Source of the DNA: Frankia canadensis
GTDB taxonomy: Bacteria > Actinomycetota > Actinomycetes > Frankiales > Frankiaceae
Assembly: GCF_900197875.1 (NCBI RefSeq)
Contig: NZ_FZMO01000522.1
Location: 1-34,385 of the forward strand
Direction of reading: 5' to 3'
DNA: 34,385 nt
Positions 7,595-17,419 of the stretch are shown here, one piece after another (the first letter of the stretch is position 1; every line of letters starts with the position of its first letter). The notes beneath the pieces are model-generated. The model saw nothing but the letters and a program-made list of their open reading frames with translations. It had not been told where the DNA came from and searched no databases. Made by a program: the position numbers and the translations under genes.

Positions 7595-8539
7595 ATGCGT
7601 CTTGTCTTCGCCGGCACGCCGGCGGTCGCCCTGCCCAGCCTGCGCGCGCTGCTGGACAGCGCACGCCACGACGTGGTCGCCGTGGTCACCCGGCCGGACC
7701 GGCCGGCCGGAAGGGGGCGGAAGATCACGCCGCCGCCGGTGCACCAGCTGGCCGACGAGGCGGGCATCCCCGTGCTCAGCCCGCAGCGGCCGCGCGACCC
7801 GGAGTTCCTCGCCGCCCTGGCGGAGCTGGCGCCCGACTGCTGCCCCGTGGTCGCCTACGGCGCGCTGCTCCCGCCGGAGGCGTTGGCGATCCCGCGGCAC
7901 GGCTGGGTGAACCTGCACTTCTCGCTGCTGCCGGCCTACCGCGGTGCGGCGCCGGTGCAGCGCACGGTGCTCGCCGGCGACGACCTCACCGGCGCGAGCG
8001 TCTTCCAGATCGAGCCGGCGATGGACACAGGCCCCGTCTTCGGCGTCGTCACCGAGCACGTCCGGCCGACGGACACCTCCGGTGACCTGCTGGAGCGGCT
8101 GTCCATCTCCGGCGCGCGGCTGCTCGTCGCCGTCATGGACGGCCTCGCCGACGCCAGCGTGCAGGCGGTTCCGCAGCCGGCGGAGGGGGTGTCGTTCGCG
8201 CCGAAGCTCACAGTCGAGGACGTCCGGATCGACTGGGCGCAGCCCGCGCTGGCCGTGGACCGGCTCGTGCGCGCCGCGACCCCCGCGCCGGGAGCGTGGA
8301 CGCTGTTCCGCGAGCGCCGTCTCAAGATCGGACCGGTCCGCGTCGGCGCGCCGGACGGAACGGCGGCGCTGCCGCCGGGGCGGCTGGCGGTGCTGGCCGG
8401 CGGGGAGATCGCCGTCGGAACCGGGGCGGGCGTGGTGCTGCTCGGCGAGGTGCGTCCCGAGGGGCGGGGGGCGATGGCCGCCGCCGACTGGGCCCGCGGC
8501 GCGCGCATCGGCGCCGACGACGTTCTGGCGGCGCCGTGA
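7595..8539 (+). CDS. fmt: Methionyl-tRNA formyltransferase
   Basis: This 314-residue enzyme formylates the amino group of methionyl-initiator tRNA using 10-formyltetrahydrofolate, for translation initiation. The N-terminal formyltransferase fold begins [16 protein letters not shown]. Catalytic residues N106, H108 and D144 fall at the same numbers as in the E. coli enzyme, as I know it, within [17 protein letters not shown] and EPAMDTGP. The C-terminal tRNA-binding domain starts near [17 protein letters not shown] 7595 is chosen because homology begins there; a longer in-frame extension to 7475 has no family similarity. No clear Shine-Dalgarno is visible. It overlaps rsmB by 4 bases (GTGA). 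Confidence 0.95.
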   Translation: MRLVFAGTPAVALPSLRALLDSARHDVVAVVTRPDRPAGRGRKITPPPVHQLADEAGIPVLSPQRPRDPEFLAALAELAPDCCPVVAYGALLPPEALAIPRHGWVNLHFSLLPAYRGAAPVQRTVLAGDDLTGASVFQIEPAMDTGPVFGVVTEHVRPTDTSGDLLERLSISGARLLVAVMDGLADASVQAVPQPAEGVSFAPKLTVEDVRIDWAQPALAVDRLVRAATPAPGAWTLFRERRLKIGPVRVGAPDGTAALPPGRLAVLAGGEIAVGTGAGVVLLGEVRPEGRGAMAAADWARGARIGADDVLAAP

Positions 8540-9972
8540 GCGCCCCCGGCGCGTCGGGTACCCGCGGCGCCCGCCCGCCGGCCCGGGTGGACCGCTCCCG
8601 GCTGCTGGCCTGGGAGGTGCTGCGCGCCGTCGACGAGCGCGGCGCCTACGCCAACCTGGTGCTGCCGCGCCTGCTCGCCGACAGCGGACTGACGTCGCGC
8701 GATCGCGCCTTCACCACCGAGCTCGCGTACGGGGCGCTGCGTGCGCAGGGCACTCTCGACGGCGTCCTCGACACGGCCACGAGCCGGCCCGTCCACGACA
8801 TCGACCCGCCGGTCCGGGACGCCCTGCGCCTGGGTGCCTACCAGCTGCTGCGTACCCGGGTGCCGGCGCGCGCCGCCGTCGCGAGCACCGTCGACCTTGT
8901 CCGGGCGACCAGCGGCGAGCGGCCCGTCCGGTTCGCGAACGCGGTGCTGCGTCGGGTCGCCGCCCGCATCTCCGAGACCGGCGGCGACCTCGCCGTGCTG
9001 CTCGGCGCGCCCCGCTTCACCGCCGACCCGATCGGCCACCTCGCCGTCGTCACGACCCATCCGCGCTGGATCGTCGAGGCCGTCGCCGAGGCGATGGGCG
9101 ACGATCTGGACCAGACCCGCGCGGCACTCGCCGCCGACGACGAGCGGCCGGCCGTCCACCTCGTCGCCCGCCCCGGCCGGGTGGAGCGCGACGACCTGCT
9201 CGCCGAGGCCGCCCGGGCCGGTCTCACCGCCCGGCCCGGCCGCTACTCGCCGTACGCGGCGCGGCTCGAGGGGGGCGATCCGGCCCGGCTGCCGTCCGTC
9301 GTCGAGGGTGCCGCCGCCGTGCAGGACGAGGGCAGCCAGCTCGTCGCCCTGGCCCTCGCCGCGACCCCCACAGTCGGGCCTGACCTCGGCCTGACCGTCG
9401 ATCTGTGCGCCGGCCCCGGCGGCAAGGCGGCGCTGCTGGCCGGCCTGCTCACCGGCCCGGGCCCGGGCGGCGGGCGGCTGATAGCGCTCGAGCCGCGGAT
9501 GGCTCGGGCGGCGCTGGTCGCCCGCTCGCTCGCCGGCGAGCGGGCGGCGTGGGTGGTGCGTGGCGACGGCCGGGCGGCGCCGCTGGCGCCGGGCAGCGCC
9601 GACCGGGTGCTCGTCGACGCGCCCTGCACCGGGCTCGGCGCGCTGCGGCGCCGGCCCGAGTCCCGCTGGCGGCGCACCCCGGGAGACCTGGCGGCGCTCA
9701 CGCCGTTGCAGAGCGCGCTGCTCGTCGCCGCGCTGGACCTCGTCCGTCCCGGCGGGGTCGTGGCCTACGCCACCTGCTCGCCGCATCCGGCCGAGACGAC
9801 CGAGGTGGTGCGGCAGGTCGCCGGCCAGCGGCCGGACGTTTCCCTCCTCGACGCCCGGCGCGCGCTGCCCGACGTCGACGAGGCCGGTCCCGGCCCGTTC
9901 GTCCAGCTCTGGCCGCATCGGCACGGTACCGACGCGATGTTCCTCGCACTGCTGCGCCGCGCTGGGGCCTGA
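8536..9972 (+). CDS. rsmB: 16S rRNA (cytosine-5) methyltransferase RsmB/Sun
   Basis: This 478-residue enzyme should methylate C967 (E. coli numbering) of 16S rRNA with S-adenosylmethionine. The N-terminal NusB-like RNA-binding domain (about 15-160) includes [13 protein letters not shown] and [10 protein letters not shown]. The Rossmann methylase domain has the SAM loop [13 protein letters not shown] (from D289), and the two cysteines of RNA m5C methylases: C364 in [15 protein letters not shown] and the catalytic C414 in [10 protein letters not shown]. The start is GTG 8536, which overlaps the fmt stop and so is translationally coupled. The length is slightly above the E. coli protein because of a short Ala/Arg/Pro-rich N-terminal tail. 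Confidence 0.94.
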   Translation: MSAPGASGTRGARPPARVDRSRLLAWEVLRAVDERGAYANLVLPRLLADSGLTSRDRAFTTELAYGALRAQGTLDGVLDTATSRPVHDIDPPVRDALRLGAYQLLRTRVPARAAVASTVDLVRATSGERPVRFANAVLRRVAARISETGGDLAVLLGAPRFTADPIGHLAVVTTHPRWIVEAVAEAMGDDLDQTRAALAADDERPAVHLVARPGRVERDDLLAEAARAGLTARPGRYSPYAARLEGGDPARLPSVVEGAAAVQDEGSQLVALALAATPTVGPDLGLTVDLCAGPGGKAALLAGLLTGPGPGGGRLIALEPRMARAALVARSLAGERAAWVVRGDGRAAPLAPGSADRVLVDAPCTGLGALRRRPESRWRRTPGDLAALTPLQSALLVAALDLVRPGGVVAYATCSPHPAETTEVVRQVAGQRPDVSLLDARRALPDVDEAGPGPFVQLWPHRHGTDAMFLALLRRAGA

Positions 9973-9992
9973 TGGCGGCGGCGAGCGGTCGA

Positions 9993-10005
9993 TAGTCTCG
10001 CGCTG
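9993..10005 (+). promoter_or_regulatory. Predicted leaderless promoter of rpe
   Basis: TAGTCT (9993-9998), a TANNNT -10, ends 6 bases before the rpe GTG at 10005. There is no Shine-Dalgarno between the rsmB stop (9972) and the start, so rpe is probably read from its own leaderless mRNA as well as by readthrough. Confidence 0.5.
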
Positions 10006-10691
10006 TGGCAACCGCACAGATTTATCCGAGCCTGCTCGCCGCCGACTTCGGGCGGATCGCCGACGCCGCCGCCGCGGTCGAGGGCCGGGCCGACTGGCTG
10101 CACGTCGACGTGATGGACTACCACTTCGTCCCGAACCTGGCGTTCTCGCCGGACACGGTGACGGCGCTGCGCGCGGCGACGCGGACCCCGCTCGACTGCC
10201 ATCTCATGATCGCCGATCCGGACCGCTGGGCCGCCGGCTACGCCGAGCGGGGCGCGGCCAACGTCACCATCCACGCCGAGGCCGTCTCGGACCTGCCGCG
10301 CACCACCGACGCGATCCGGGCGGCCGGCGCCCGCACCGGGCTCGCGGTCAAGCCGAACACCCCGGTCGAGCACTACCTCGACGACCTGCACCGGTTCGAC
10401 CTGCTGCTGCTCATGACGATCGAGCCCGGGTTCGGCGGCCAGGCGTTCATGACCGAGGTGCTGCCGAAGATCGAGGCGGCCCGCCGGCTGCTCGACGCGC
10501 GCGGCCTCGACCTGTGGCTGCAGATCGACGGCGGGGTCAACGACCGCACGATCGAGCAGGCCGCGGCCGCCGGGGTGGACGTGTTCGTCGCGGGCACGGC
10601 GGTGTTCGGCGCGGCCGATCCCGGCGAGGCCGTCGAGAAGCTGCGTGCCCAGGCCCTGCACGCCAACCCGCGGCTCACTCCGCCGCGGTGA
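10005..10691 (+). CDS. rpe: Ribulose-phosphate 3-epimerase
   Basis: This 228-residue TIM-barrel enzyme interconverts ribulose 5-phosphate and xylulose 5-phosphate (pentose phosphate pathway). Ribulose 5-phosphate is also the substrate of RibB, whose gene lies downstream. Motifs in order: [13 protein letters not shown] (S9), the metal ligands H33 and D35 in [16 protein letters not shown]66 in [21 protein letters not shown], the second catalytic aspartate D175 in IDGGVND, and VAGTAVFG for phosphate binding. GTG 10005 is the start. It follows rsmB by 32 bases and precedes the FMN riboswitch by 91 bases. Confidence 0.96.
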   Translation: MATAQIYPSLLAADFGRIADAAAAVEGRADWLHVDVMDYHFVPNLAFSPDTVTALRAATRTPLDCHLMIADPDRWAAGYAERGAANVTIHAEAVSDLPRTTDAIRAAGARTGLAVKPNTPVEHYLDDLHRFDLLLLMTIEPGFGGQAFMTEVLPKIEAARRLLDARGLDLWLQIDGGVNDRTIEQAAAAGVDVFVAGTAVFGAADPGEAVEKLRAQALHANPRLTPPR

Positions 10692-10747
10692 TCCTGCCCG
10701 TCGCGATGATGACGTCGGTCACTGTCTGAGGGGCGGCGTCCGGCGGC

Positions 10748-10775
10748 TTCATATGTCAGACTTGGGTCGTAACAA
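10748..10775 (+). promoter_or_regulatory. Weak candidate promoter for the rib leader
   Basis: TTCATA (10748-10753) and TAACAA (10770-10775) with a 16-base spacer would start transcription near 10782, immediately before the aptamer. The match is poor and other placements are possible. Confidence 0.25.
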
Positions 10776-10782
10776 CCAGCAG

Positions 10783-10914
10783 CACGCGCGCTCCGGGGTC
10801 GGTGAAAGTCCGAACCGGCGGTGACAGTCCGCGACCCGCCCGCAGGTACTGGGGCGGTTGACCCGGTGGAACTCCGGGACCGACGGTGAAAGTCCGGATG
10901 GGAGGACGCGCGCG
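10783..10914 (+). ncRNA. FMN riboswitch (RFN element)
   Basis: The conserved RFN core is visible: GGTGAAAGTCCGAACCGGCG near 10801-10820, GTGACAGTCCGCGACCCG, GGTTGACCCGGTGGAACTCC near 10856-10875, and CGACGGTGAAAGTCCGGATG near 10881-10900. P1 closes with CGCGCG at 10785-10790 and 10907-10912. The aptamer binds FMN and turns down riboflavin genes. It stands 134 bases upstream of ribE on the same strand, so ribE-ribBA-ribH is the controlled unit. There is no obvious terminator with a U-tract downstream; see the Shine-Dalgarno hairpin at 11002-11037. Confidence 0.95.
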
Positions 10915-11001
10915 GGCCCAGGCGCTCGCGGTCGGCCGTGCCGTCCGGGGTGTGCGTCGGCGTGCGTCATCTTGCGCATGCTGGCAGGTCCCGCGTGGAT
11001 T

Positions 11002-11037
11002 CCCTCGCGCTCGGGGAGCGGTGCCCGGGAGCGAGGG
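11002..11037 (+). promoter_or_regulatory. Hairpin masking the ribE Shine-Dalgarno
   Basis: CCCTCGC (11002-11008) pairs perfectly with GCGAGGG (11031-11037). The right arm covers the GAGGGG Shine-Dalgarno (11033-11038) that serves ribE at 11049. It is the likely expression platform of the riboswitch, acting on translation. The competing antisequestor pairing has not been worked out. Confidence 0.55.
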
Positions 11038-11048
11038 GCGCGGGTCGG

Positions 11049-11749
11049 ATGTTCACCGGCATCGTTGAAGAGCTCGGCGTCGTCACCGAGGTGGACGCTC
11101 GGGCGGAGTCCGCGGCGGTCACCATCGCCTGTCGCAGCGTCCTGGCCGACGCGGCGCACGGAGCCTCCATAGCCGTGAACGGTGTCTGTCTCACCGTCAC
11201 CAGCCTGCTGCGCGACGGCGTCGCCCTCGACGAGACCGCGAGCCGGGCCGGGCCGGCCGACGGCGCCACCTCCTTCACCGCGGACGTGATGCGGGAGACG
11301 CTGGTGCGCTCCGCCCTCGGCCGCCTCACCGCCGGCGACCCGGTGAACCTCGAGCGTCCGGTGCGCCTCGCCGACCGGCTCGGGGGCCATCTCGTCCAGG
11401 GGCACGTCGACGGCATCGGCACGGTCCTGGACCGCCACGCCTCCGAGCACTGGGAGATCGTCCGCATCGCGCTGCCCGCGGGGCTCGACCGCTACCTCGT
11501 CGAGAAGGGCTCGGTGACGGTCGACGGCGTCAGCCTCACCGTCGTCGAGGTCACCGCGGCCGTCGAAGGTACGCAGGCCGGCGGCGACCGGCCCGCGACG
11601 TTCACCGTCAGCCTGATCCCCACCACTCTCGACCTGACCACGCTCGGGCGCCGCGCTCCCGGCTCGCTGGTCAACATCGAGGTCGACGTGCTGGCCAAGT
11701 ATGTCGAGAAGCTGCACGCCGGCACCACCGACCCGAACGGACTGCACCG

Positions 11750-11753
<4 letters not shown>
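11049..11753 (+). CDS. ribE: Riboflavin synthase alpha subunit
   Basis: This 234-residue enzyme dismutates two 6,7-dimethyl-8-ribityllumazine molecules to riboflavin plus a pyrimidinedione, the last step of the pathway. Two tandem lumazine-binding domains are visible. The first (about 1-95) starts [10 protein letters not shown] and has NGVCLTVT. The second (about 96-200) has [29 protein letters not shown] and [16 protein letters not shown] 11049 is the start because homology begins there and GAGGGG lies 10 bases upstream. It is overlapped by ribBA through ATGA. Regulation by the FMN riboswitch is inferred from position. Confidence 0.95.
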
Positions 11754-13602
<1,849 letters not shown>

Positions 13603-13623
13603 CCGACCCCGCTGCGTCATCGA

Positions 13624-13656
13624 ACGGCCACCGCACCCCGCCGGGGCGGTGGCCGT
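13624..13656 (+). terminator. Strong terminator after ribH
   Basis: An 11-bp perfect stem, ACGGCCACCGC (13624-13634) with GCGGTGGCCGT (13646-13656), has an 11-base GC-rich loop that can itself pair. It starts 21 bases after the ribH stop. There is no U-tract. Confidence 0.85.
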
Positions 13657-13946
13657 CCGCACGTTGCGGTCACACAGACGGTGCGAGCCCGATCCGTCCA
13701 CGTGACATGACCTCGGTATGGTGTTGCCATCACATGGCGATTCGGAGTGGATCGAGTGTGCCGATGGTGTGTTCGCTGCTCGCGGGCCTGTTTTCGACGT
13801 TCTGGATTCATCCCGGACGTCTTGCCGGGGCCGCGCTGAACGCGAGACTGTGATGTCACGCCGTAGCGGGTTCCTCGCGCTGCGGCGTCATCGGGTGGCG
13901 CCGGACGGGCGCGCGTCGGTTCGGGTGTGAGGGCGAGGTGGCACGA
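13657..13946 (+). other. Intergenic region before the MinD-like gene
   Basis: With the terminator, the gene-free stretch is 344 bases. It holds a short palindrome GCCATCACATGGC (13726-13738) and a large hairpin (13852-13892). A 70-codon frame (13718-13930) has no recognisable product, a basic C-terminus and no Shine-Dalgarno, so I do not call it a gene. No confident promoter was found, although one must lie here. Confidence 0.5.
13852..13892 (+). other. Large hairpin upstream of the MinD-like gene
   Basis: ACGCCGTAGCG (13858-13868) pairs with CGCTGCGGCGT (13878-13888), with one G-T pair and a 9-base loop. It is extended by GATG/CATC across a 2-base bulge. It ends 54 bases before the ATG at 13947. 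It may be a 5'-UTR structure or a terminator. Confidence 0.6.
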
Positions 13947-16178
13947 ATGGCGGGTCATGGCAGCGGCCAGGACGACGACGACCTCTCGCTCGACGCGTCC
14001 GAGTCCGGGGTCGGGGTCGGCGAGGACGGTCTCGACGCGTCGGCCCGCGCCGGCTCCGGGGCCTCCGGCTCCGGCTCTGGTGGCGGTGACGCCCGCCCGA
14101 TCTCCCTGCTCGGCCTGCGGCTGTCCGACACCCAGTCGCCCCGGGACGCGCTGGTCAGCCGGCGCTCCGCCCGCCCACGGCCCGCAGGCTCGCACCCGAC
14201 CATGCCGCCGTCCACCGCGGCGCCGTCCACCCTGCCGCCGTCCACCGCGGCGCCGCGACCCGAGGCGACCCAGCCACCCGGCTCCGGCTCCGGCAGGGCC
14301 ACCCCGACCCGCCCGCCACACGTGGTCGACGACGCCCCTTCGGCGGATGCGCCGCACTCGCCGGGGTCCACCTCTCTGCCGGCCGTTCCGTACTCATGGC
14401 TCAGCCCGCCGCGGCCTGGTGACGTCGATCACCACGCGACGCCGGCGGCGCCCGCCCGCGGCTGGACTCCCGACCTGTCCAGCGCGACCGGGGGCGGGCC
14501 GCACGGCCCGCTCGCCCTGCCGCCGGGAAGCCGGGACGCGTCGGCGCTGGCGCCCACGCCGGCCGATGCGATCCCGTTGTCGCCGCCAAGGGCGTCGGCC
14601 CACCTCGGCGGTCTGCTGCCGCCGCCCGCGGGTGCCGCGCCCGAGCCGGACGCGGGCGGCCTGGCGCTGCCACCCGGCGTCGCGCGGCGGTCGAACGTCC
14701 CGCCCCCGCCGCCGAGCGTGCCGCCACCCGGCGAGACCTGGGGCAGCATGACGGTGCTCGTGCCCGCGGCCGGCCTGCCCGGGCCGCCGGCGGCCCCCGG
14801 CCAGGAAGCTCCAGCGGAAACGCCATCGCTCGACGCGGTCTCGGCGGGGCCGCCCGAAACCGAACCGCCAATGCCCTATCCGGACCTCGCCGGTGGCCCC
14901 CGTGGCTGGCCGGCCCCGGCTCCGCTCCCGGCGCCGTTGCCGATGCCGCCACCGCCGCCGACGCGATCGTGGGACGCCGCGCACGCCGTCACCGAACCGG
15001 AACTGCCGCCGCTGCCGTTCCCGACCTCGTCCCCCTCCGCGTGGCCCCCGCCTTTCGCCGATCCGCCTTTCGCCGATCCGCCTTTCGCCGATCCGCCTTT
15101 CGCCGACCCGCCTTTCGCCGACCCGCCTGTCGCCGACCGGCCTGTCGCCGATCCGCCCAGCCCCGGCGCGGTTGTCGCGACCTGGGCGGAGCCGGTGAGC
15201 GACGCGCCCGAGCCGCGGACGGGCGGCGCGATTCCGGCCCGGCTGCGTGCCGTCCTCCCGGAGCGGCTCGCCGGTGGCCGTGGGCAGACGGGTGACGCCG
15301 CCGCCGCGGCCGGGGCGCAACCGGCGAACGCGACCTATGCGCGATCCCGGACCGGCGGCCGCCGGGTGCTGGTCGGCGGGTTCGGGGGCGGCGGTGGCCG
15401 GACCACCGTCGCCGCCGGTCTGGGCCTCGCGATGGCCGCGCACCACGGGCACCGGGTGGTCGCCGTCGACGCGTCGCCGGACCAGTGCGGGCTGCTCGCG
15501 CACCGCGTCGGCCTGGTACCGCCGGGCGTGGGCCTGCGGGAACTGGCGGGGGCCCGCCCGCCGGTCTCGTCGCTGCAGGACGTCCGTCGCTATCTGGCCT
15601 CCGACCGGTCCGGCGGGCTGGAGGTGCTCGCCGGCCTGCGCGATCTCGTCGGTCCCGGCCTGCTGCCCGAGGAGCTGGCCTGGGCGCTCGATCTGCTCGG
15701 CCACTGGTATCCGGTGGTCGTCGCCGACGCGCCGCCCGGCTGGAGCCAGCCGGTGCCCGCGACCCTGCTCGCCCGCGCCGACCAGCTGGTTCTCACCGTC
15801 CGTGCAAGCGAGACGGAGATCGCCGGCGCCGACGATGCCCTGACCGCCCTCGCCGCGGCCGGCCGCCCCGACCTCGCCGCCACCGTCATCGTCGCCGTGG
15901 TCGAGACCTACCCGTCCCGGCTCGGGCGCAGCGCCCGGATGCGTCTGGACCATCTGGAGGATCGGGCGTACATCACCGTCCCAGTGCCGTTCGACGCGGC
16001 GCTCGCTGACAGCAGGCCGATCAACTGGTTCCGCCTGCGCCGCCGGACCCGCTTCGCCTTCCAGCGGCTCGCCGGCGCCGTCGCCACCGCCCCACTGCCC
16101 GGCAGCCAACCGGCGATGGCCCTGGCCCGCCCCGCGCTGACCGCCGCCTGGTCCCCGGGCATCGCCGCCCACCCGTGA
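13947..16178 (+). CDS. Proline-rich MinD/ParA-like protein with altered P-loop
   Basis: This 743-residue protein has two parts. Residues 1 to about 460 are low-complexity (acidic/Ser-rich start, then Pro/Ala-rich) and include seven FADPP/VADPP-type repeats near residues 369-403. Residues about 470-720 form a MinD/ParA-like fold: VLVGGFGGGGGRTTVAAGL, a Walker-B-like VVVADAPPGW (D594), and a C-terminal PVPFDAALADSRPINW. Both lysines of the deviant Walker A motif (KGGxGKT) are missing; R485 replaces the essential one. ATP hydrolysis may therefore be lost. The architecture recalls the EspI-type proteins of type VII secretion, but no secretion genes are nearby and this is only a resemblance. ATG 13947 is preferred, with GAGG 8 bases upstream; GTG 13938 is possible. 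Confidence 0.85.
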   Translation: MAGHGSGQDDDDLSLDASESGVGVGEDGLDASARAGSGASGSGSGGGDARPISLLGLRLSDTQSPRDALVSRRSARPRPAGSHPTMPPSTAAPSTLPPSTAAPRPEATQPPGSGSGRATPTRPPHVVDDAPSADAPHSPGSTSLPAVPYSWLSPPRPGDVDHHATPAAPARGWTPDLSSATGGGPHGPLALPPGSRDASALAPTPADAIPLSPPRASAHLGGLLPPPAGAAPEPDAGGLALPPGVARRSNVPPPPPSVPPPGETWGSMTVLVPAAGLPGPPAAPGQEAPAETPSLDAVSAGPPETEPPMPYPDLAGGPRGWPAPAPLPAPLPMPPPPPTRSWDAAHAVTEPELPPLPFPTSSPSAWPPPFADPPFADPPFADPPFADPPFADPPVADRPVADPPSPGAVVATWAEPVSDAPEPRTGGAIPARLRAVLPERLAGGRGQTGDAAAAAGAQPANATYARSRTGGRRVLVGGFGGGGGRTTVAAGLGLAMAAHHGHRVVAVDASPDQCGLLAHRVGLVPPGVGLRELAGARPPVSSLQDVRRYLASDRSGGLEVLAGLRDLVGPGLLPEELAWALDLLGHWYPVVVADAPPGWSQPVPATLLARADQLVLTVRASETEIAGADDALTALAAAGRPDLAATVIVAVVETYPSRLGRSARMRLDHLEDRAYITVPVPFDAALADSRPINWFRLRRRTRFAFQRLAGAVATAPLPGSQPAMALARPALTAAWSPGIAAHP
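15051..15155 (+). repeat. Seven-copy 15-bp tandem repeat inside the MinD-like gene
   Basis: Seven consecutive 15-base units with consensus CCTTTCGCCGATCCG run from 15051 to 15155; the last two are diverged (CCTGTCGCC...). They encode repeats of the FADPP/VADPP type. The length is a multiple of three, so copy-number change would keep the frame. Confidence 0.95.
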
Positions 16179-16204
16179 CGCCGCCCACCCCTGCGGTCGC
16201 CCGA

Positions 16205-16218
16205 TAGGCTGCGGTGAA
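16205..16218 (+). promoter_or_regulatory. Predicted leaderless promoter of the SseB-like gene
   Basis: TAGGCT (16205-16210) ends 7 bases before ATG 16218. There is no Shine-Dalgarno, so transcription probably starts at the ATG. It lies in the 39-base gap after the MinD-like gene. Confidence 0.5.
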
Positions 16219-17009
16219 TGGCGCGCCATCTGCTGACTCCGGCCGGACAGGGCGACTCGGGCGGCGCGGACGACACACTTGCCCGGGTGCTCGCCGATGG
16301 TCATGCCGCCGGTCGGATGGACCCGGTCGCGCTCGGGGAGGCGCTGCGCCAGGCGCGGGTGTTCGTCGGCGTGGAAGCCCAGCCGACCTCCGTTGACGTC
16401 GCGACCGGCGCGGACAAGACCAGCGAGATGGCACTGATCACGCTGCGGACCGACGCGGGCGCCACCGCGCTGCCGATCTTCTCGAGTGTGGCGACACTCG
16501 CGGCCTGGCGTCCGGCAGCCCGTCCTGTCCCGGTCGCGGCACCGGATGCCTGGCAGGAGGCCACCCGCCTCGGCCTCGGCGCGCTCGTGATCGACGTCGC
16601 CGGTCCCTGTCCGGCCAGTCTGGATCTCGTGCCCGGCGGTGATGCCGAGGTCGGCGCACCGACGGCGGCGGACTTCGACGTCGCGGCGTTGCGCCGGCCC
16701 GGCCGGGACGACGGGCCGCTGGCACGGGCCGCGGTGCTCGCGGCGCTGCGGGCGGTCCCGGCCCGGGTCGAGGCGTGGCCGGCGGAACTGCCGGGGTGCG
16801 GGGAGGGGGATCCTCGGCCGGTGCTCGTGATCGCGGTCCACGGTGTGACGTCGGAGTCCGTCGCACGGCAGTTGTCCCGGTTGCTCGCTGGCGCGGAGGC
16901 CGTCGCGGTGCTCGCGGTGCGGCCGCAGGAGGCTCGGGCGGTGCGGCGGCGGCTGGGGCGGGGCGTGCGTGCGACACGGCGGCGAGGCTGGTCGCGGCCC
17001 GCGCCCTAG
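16218..17009 (+). CDS. SseB-family protein of unknown function
   Basis: This 263-residue protein appears soluble, with no signal peptide or membrane segment. The SseB N-terminal domain is recognisable at about 45-150: SEMALITLRTDAGATALPIF, then SSVATLAAWRPAARPVPVAA and EATRLGLGALVIDVAGP. A second alpha/beta part (about 175-245) has PARVEAWPAELPG and PVLVIAVHG, similar to the SseB C-terminal domain. The last 20 residues are very basic (RRRLGRGVRATRRRG). The name derives from a Salmonella secretion protein, but in actinobacteria the function is unknown. A gene of this type next to infC is, as I recall, also found in Streptomyces, so it is probably a conserved neighbour of the IF3 operon. Confidence 0.75.
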   Translation: MARHLLTPAGQGDSGGADDTLARVLADGHAAGRMDPVALGEALRQARVFVGVEAQPTSVDVATGADKTSEMALITLRTDAGATALPIFSSVATLAAWRPAARPVPVAAPDAWQEATRLGLGALVIDVAGPCPASLDLVPGGDAEVGAPTAADFDVAALRRPGRDDGPLARAAVLAALRAVPARVEAWPAELPGCGEGDPRPVLVIAVHGVTSESVARQLSRLLAGAEAVAVLAVRPQEARAVRRRLGRGVRATRRRGWSRPAP

Positions 17010-17104
17010 GCGGGGCGCGGCGGTGTGATCTTCCCGGCCGACCCCCGGCCTGGCACGTTGGGGCCGGGCCGCGAGCGGCGTGATCGTCGCGTGCGGCCGT
17101 CTGG

Positions 17105-17113
17105 TGCTACTCT
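17105..17113 (+). promoter_or_regulatory. Candidate promoter of the infC operon
   Basis: An extended -10, TGC followed by TACTCT (17108-17113), has the TGN-TANNNT form. A clear -35 is missing. Transcription from about 17120 would give a leader of about 300 bases before infC. Confidence 0.45.
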
Positions 17114-17419
17114 TGGGCTCAGACCGAATGCCGGTCGGTTCCACCCATCCGAAGGTGCCGTCGTTTCGGCGGGCCCGGTAAGGGCACGGAGCCTGGCTGG
17201 CAGGACCAAGCGGGGGTTCGCCCTCCACCCGATGTCGCCGACGGCGCCGCCACCACGGGGAGCCGGAGAGCCGGGCCCGAGCACGGGCCTCGGCTGCGGG
17301 GGCCGGGTCGCCGGTCGGCCGAGCCGTTCCCACGGTTGTCGGCCGGGAGCCTGGTGATGCCAGGTTCGGTGCTCCGCTGCGGTGAGGTCATGCCCGCGCG
17401 TCGAGCAACGGAGGAACAC
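17114..17419 (+). ncRNA. Structured 5' leader of infC-rpmI-rplT
   Basis: The 410-base gene-free region 17010-17419 holds the promoter candidate and this leader. Local hairpins are visible: GACCG/CGGTC near 17121-17136, GGGGG-TTCG-CCCTCC near 17211-17226, and CCTGG-TGAT-GCCAGG near 17350-17364. Length and structure suggest autoregulation by IF3, L20 or L35, or attenuation, as known for IF3 operons elsewhere. I cannot match it to a specific leader family by eye. Confidence 0.4.

Noticed and set aside
13718-13930. A 70-codon + strand frame between ribH and the MinD-like gene
   Set aside because: No recognisable family, no Shine-Dalgarno, Arg-rich low-complexity end, and it runs through a strong hairpin.
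14394-17333. A minus-strand open frame of nearly 1,000 codons over the MinD-like and SseB-like genes
   Set aside because: Arg/Gly/Pro-rich composition without motifs; the + strand frames have recognisable domains and start signals.
17336-17419. N-terminal extension of infC from upstream start codons
   Set aside because: No similarity to IF-3 and no well-placed Shine-Dalgarno; the ATC at 17420 has a strong one.
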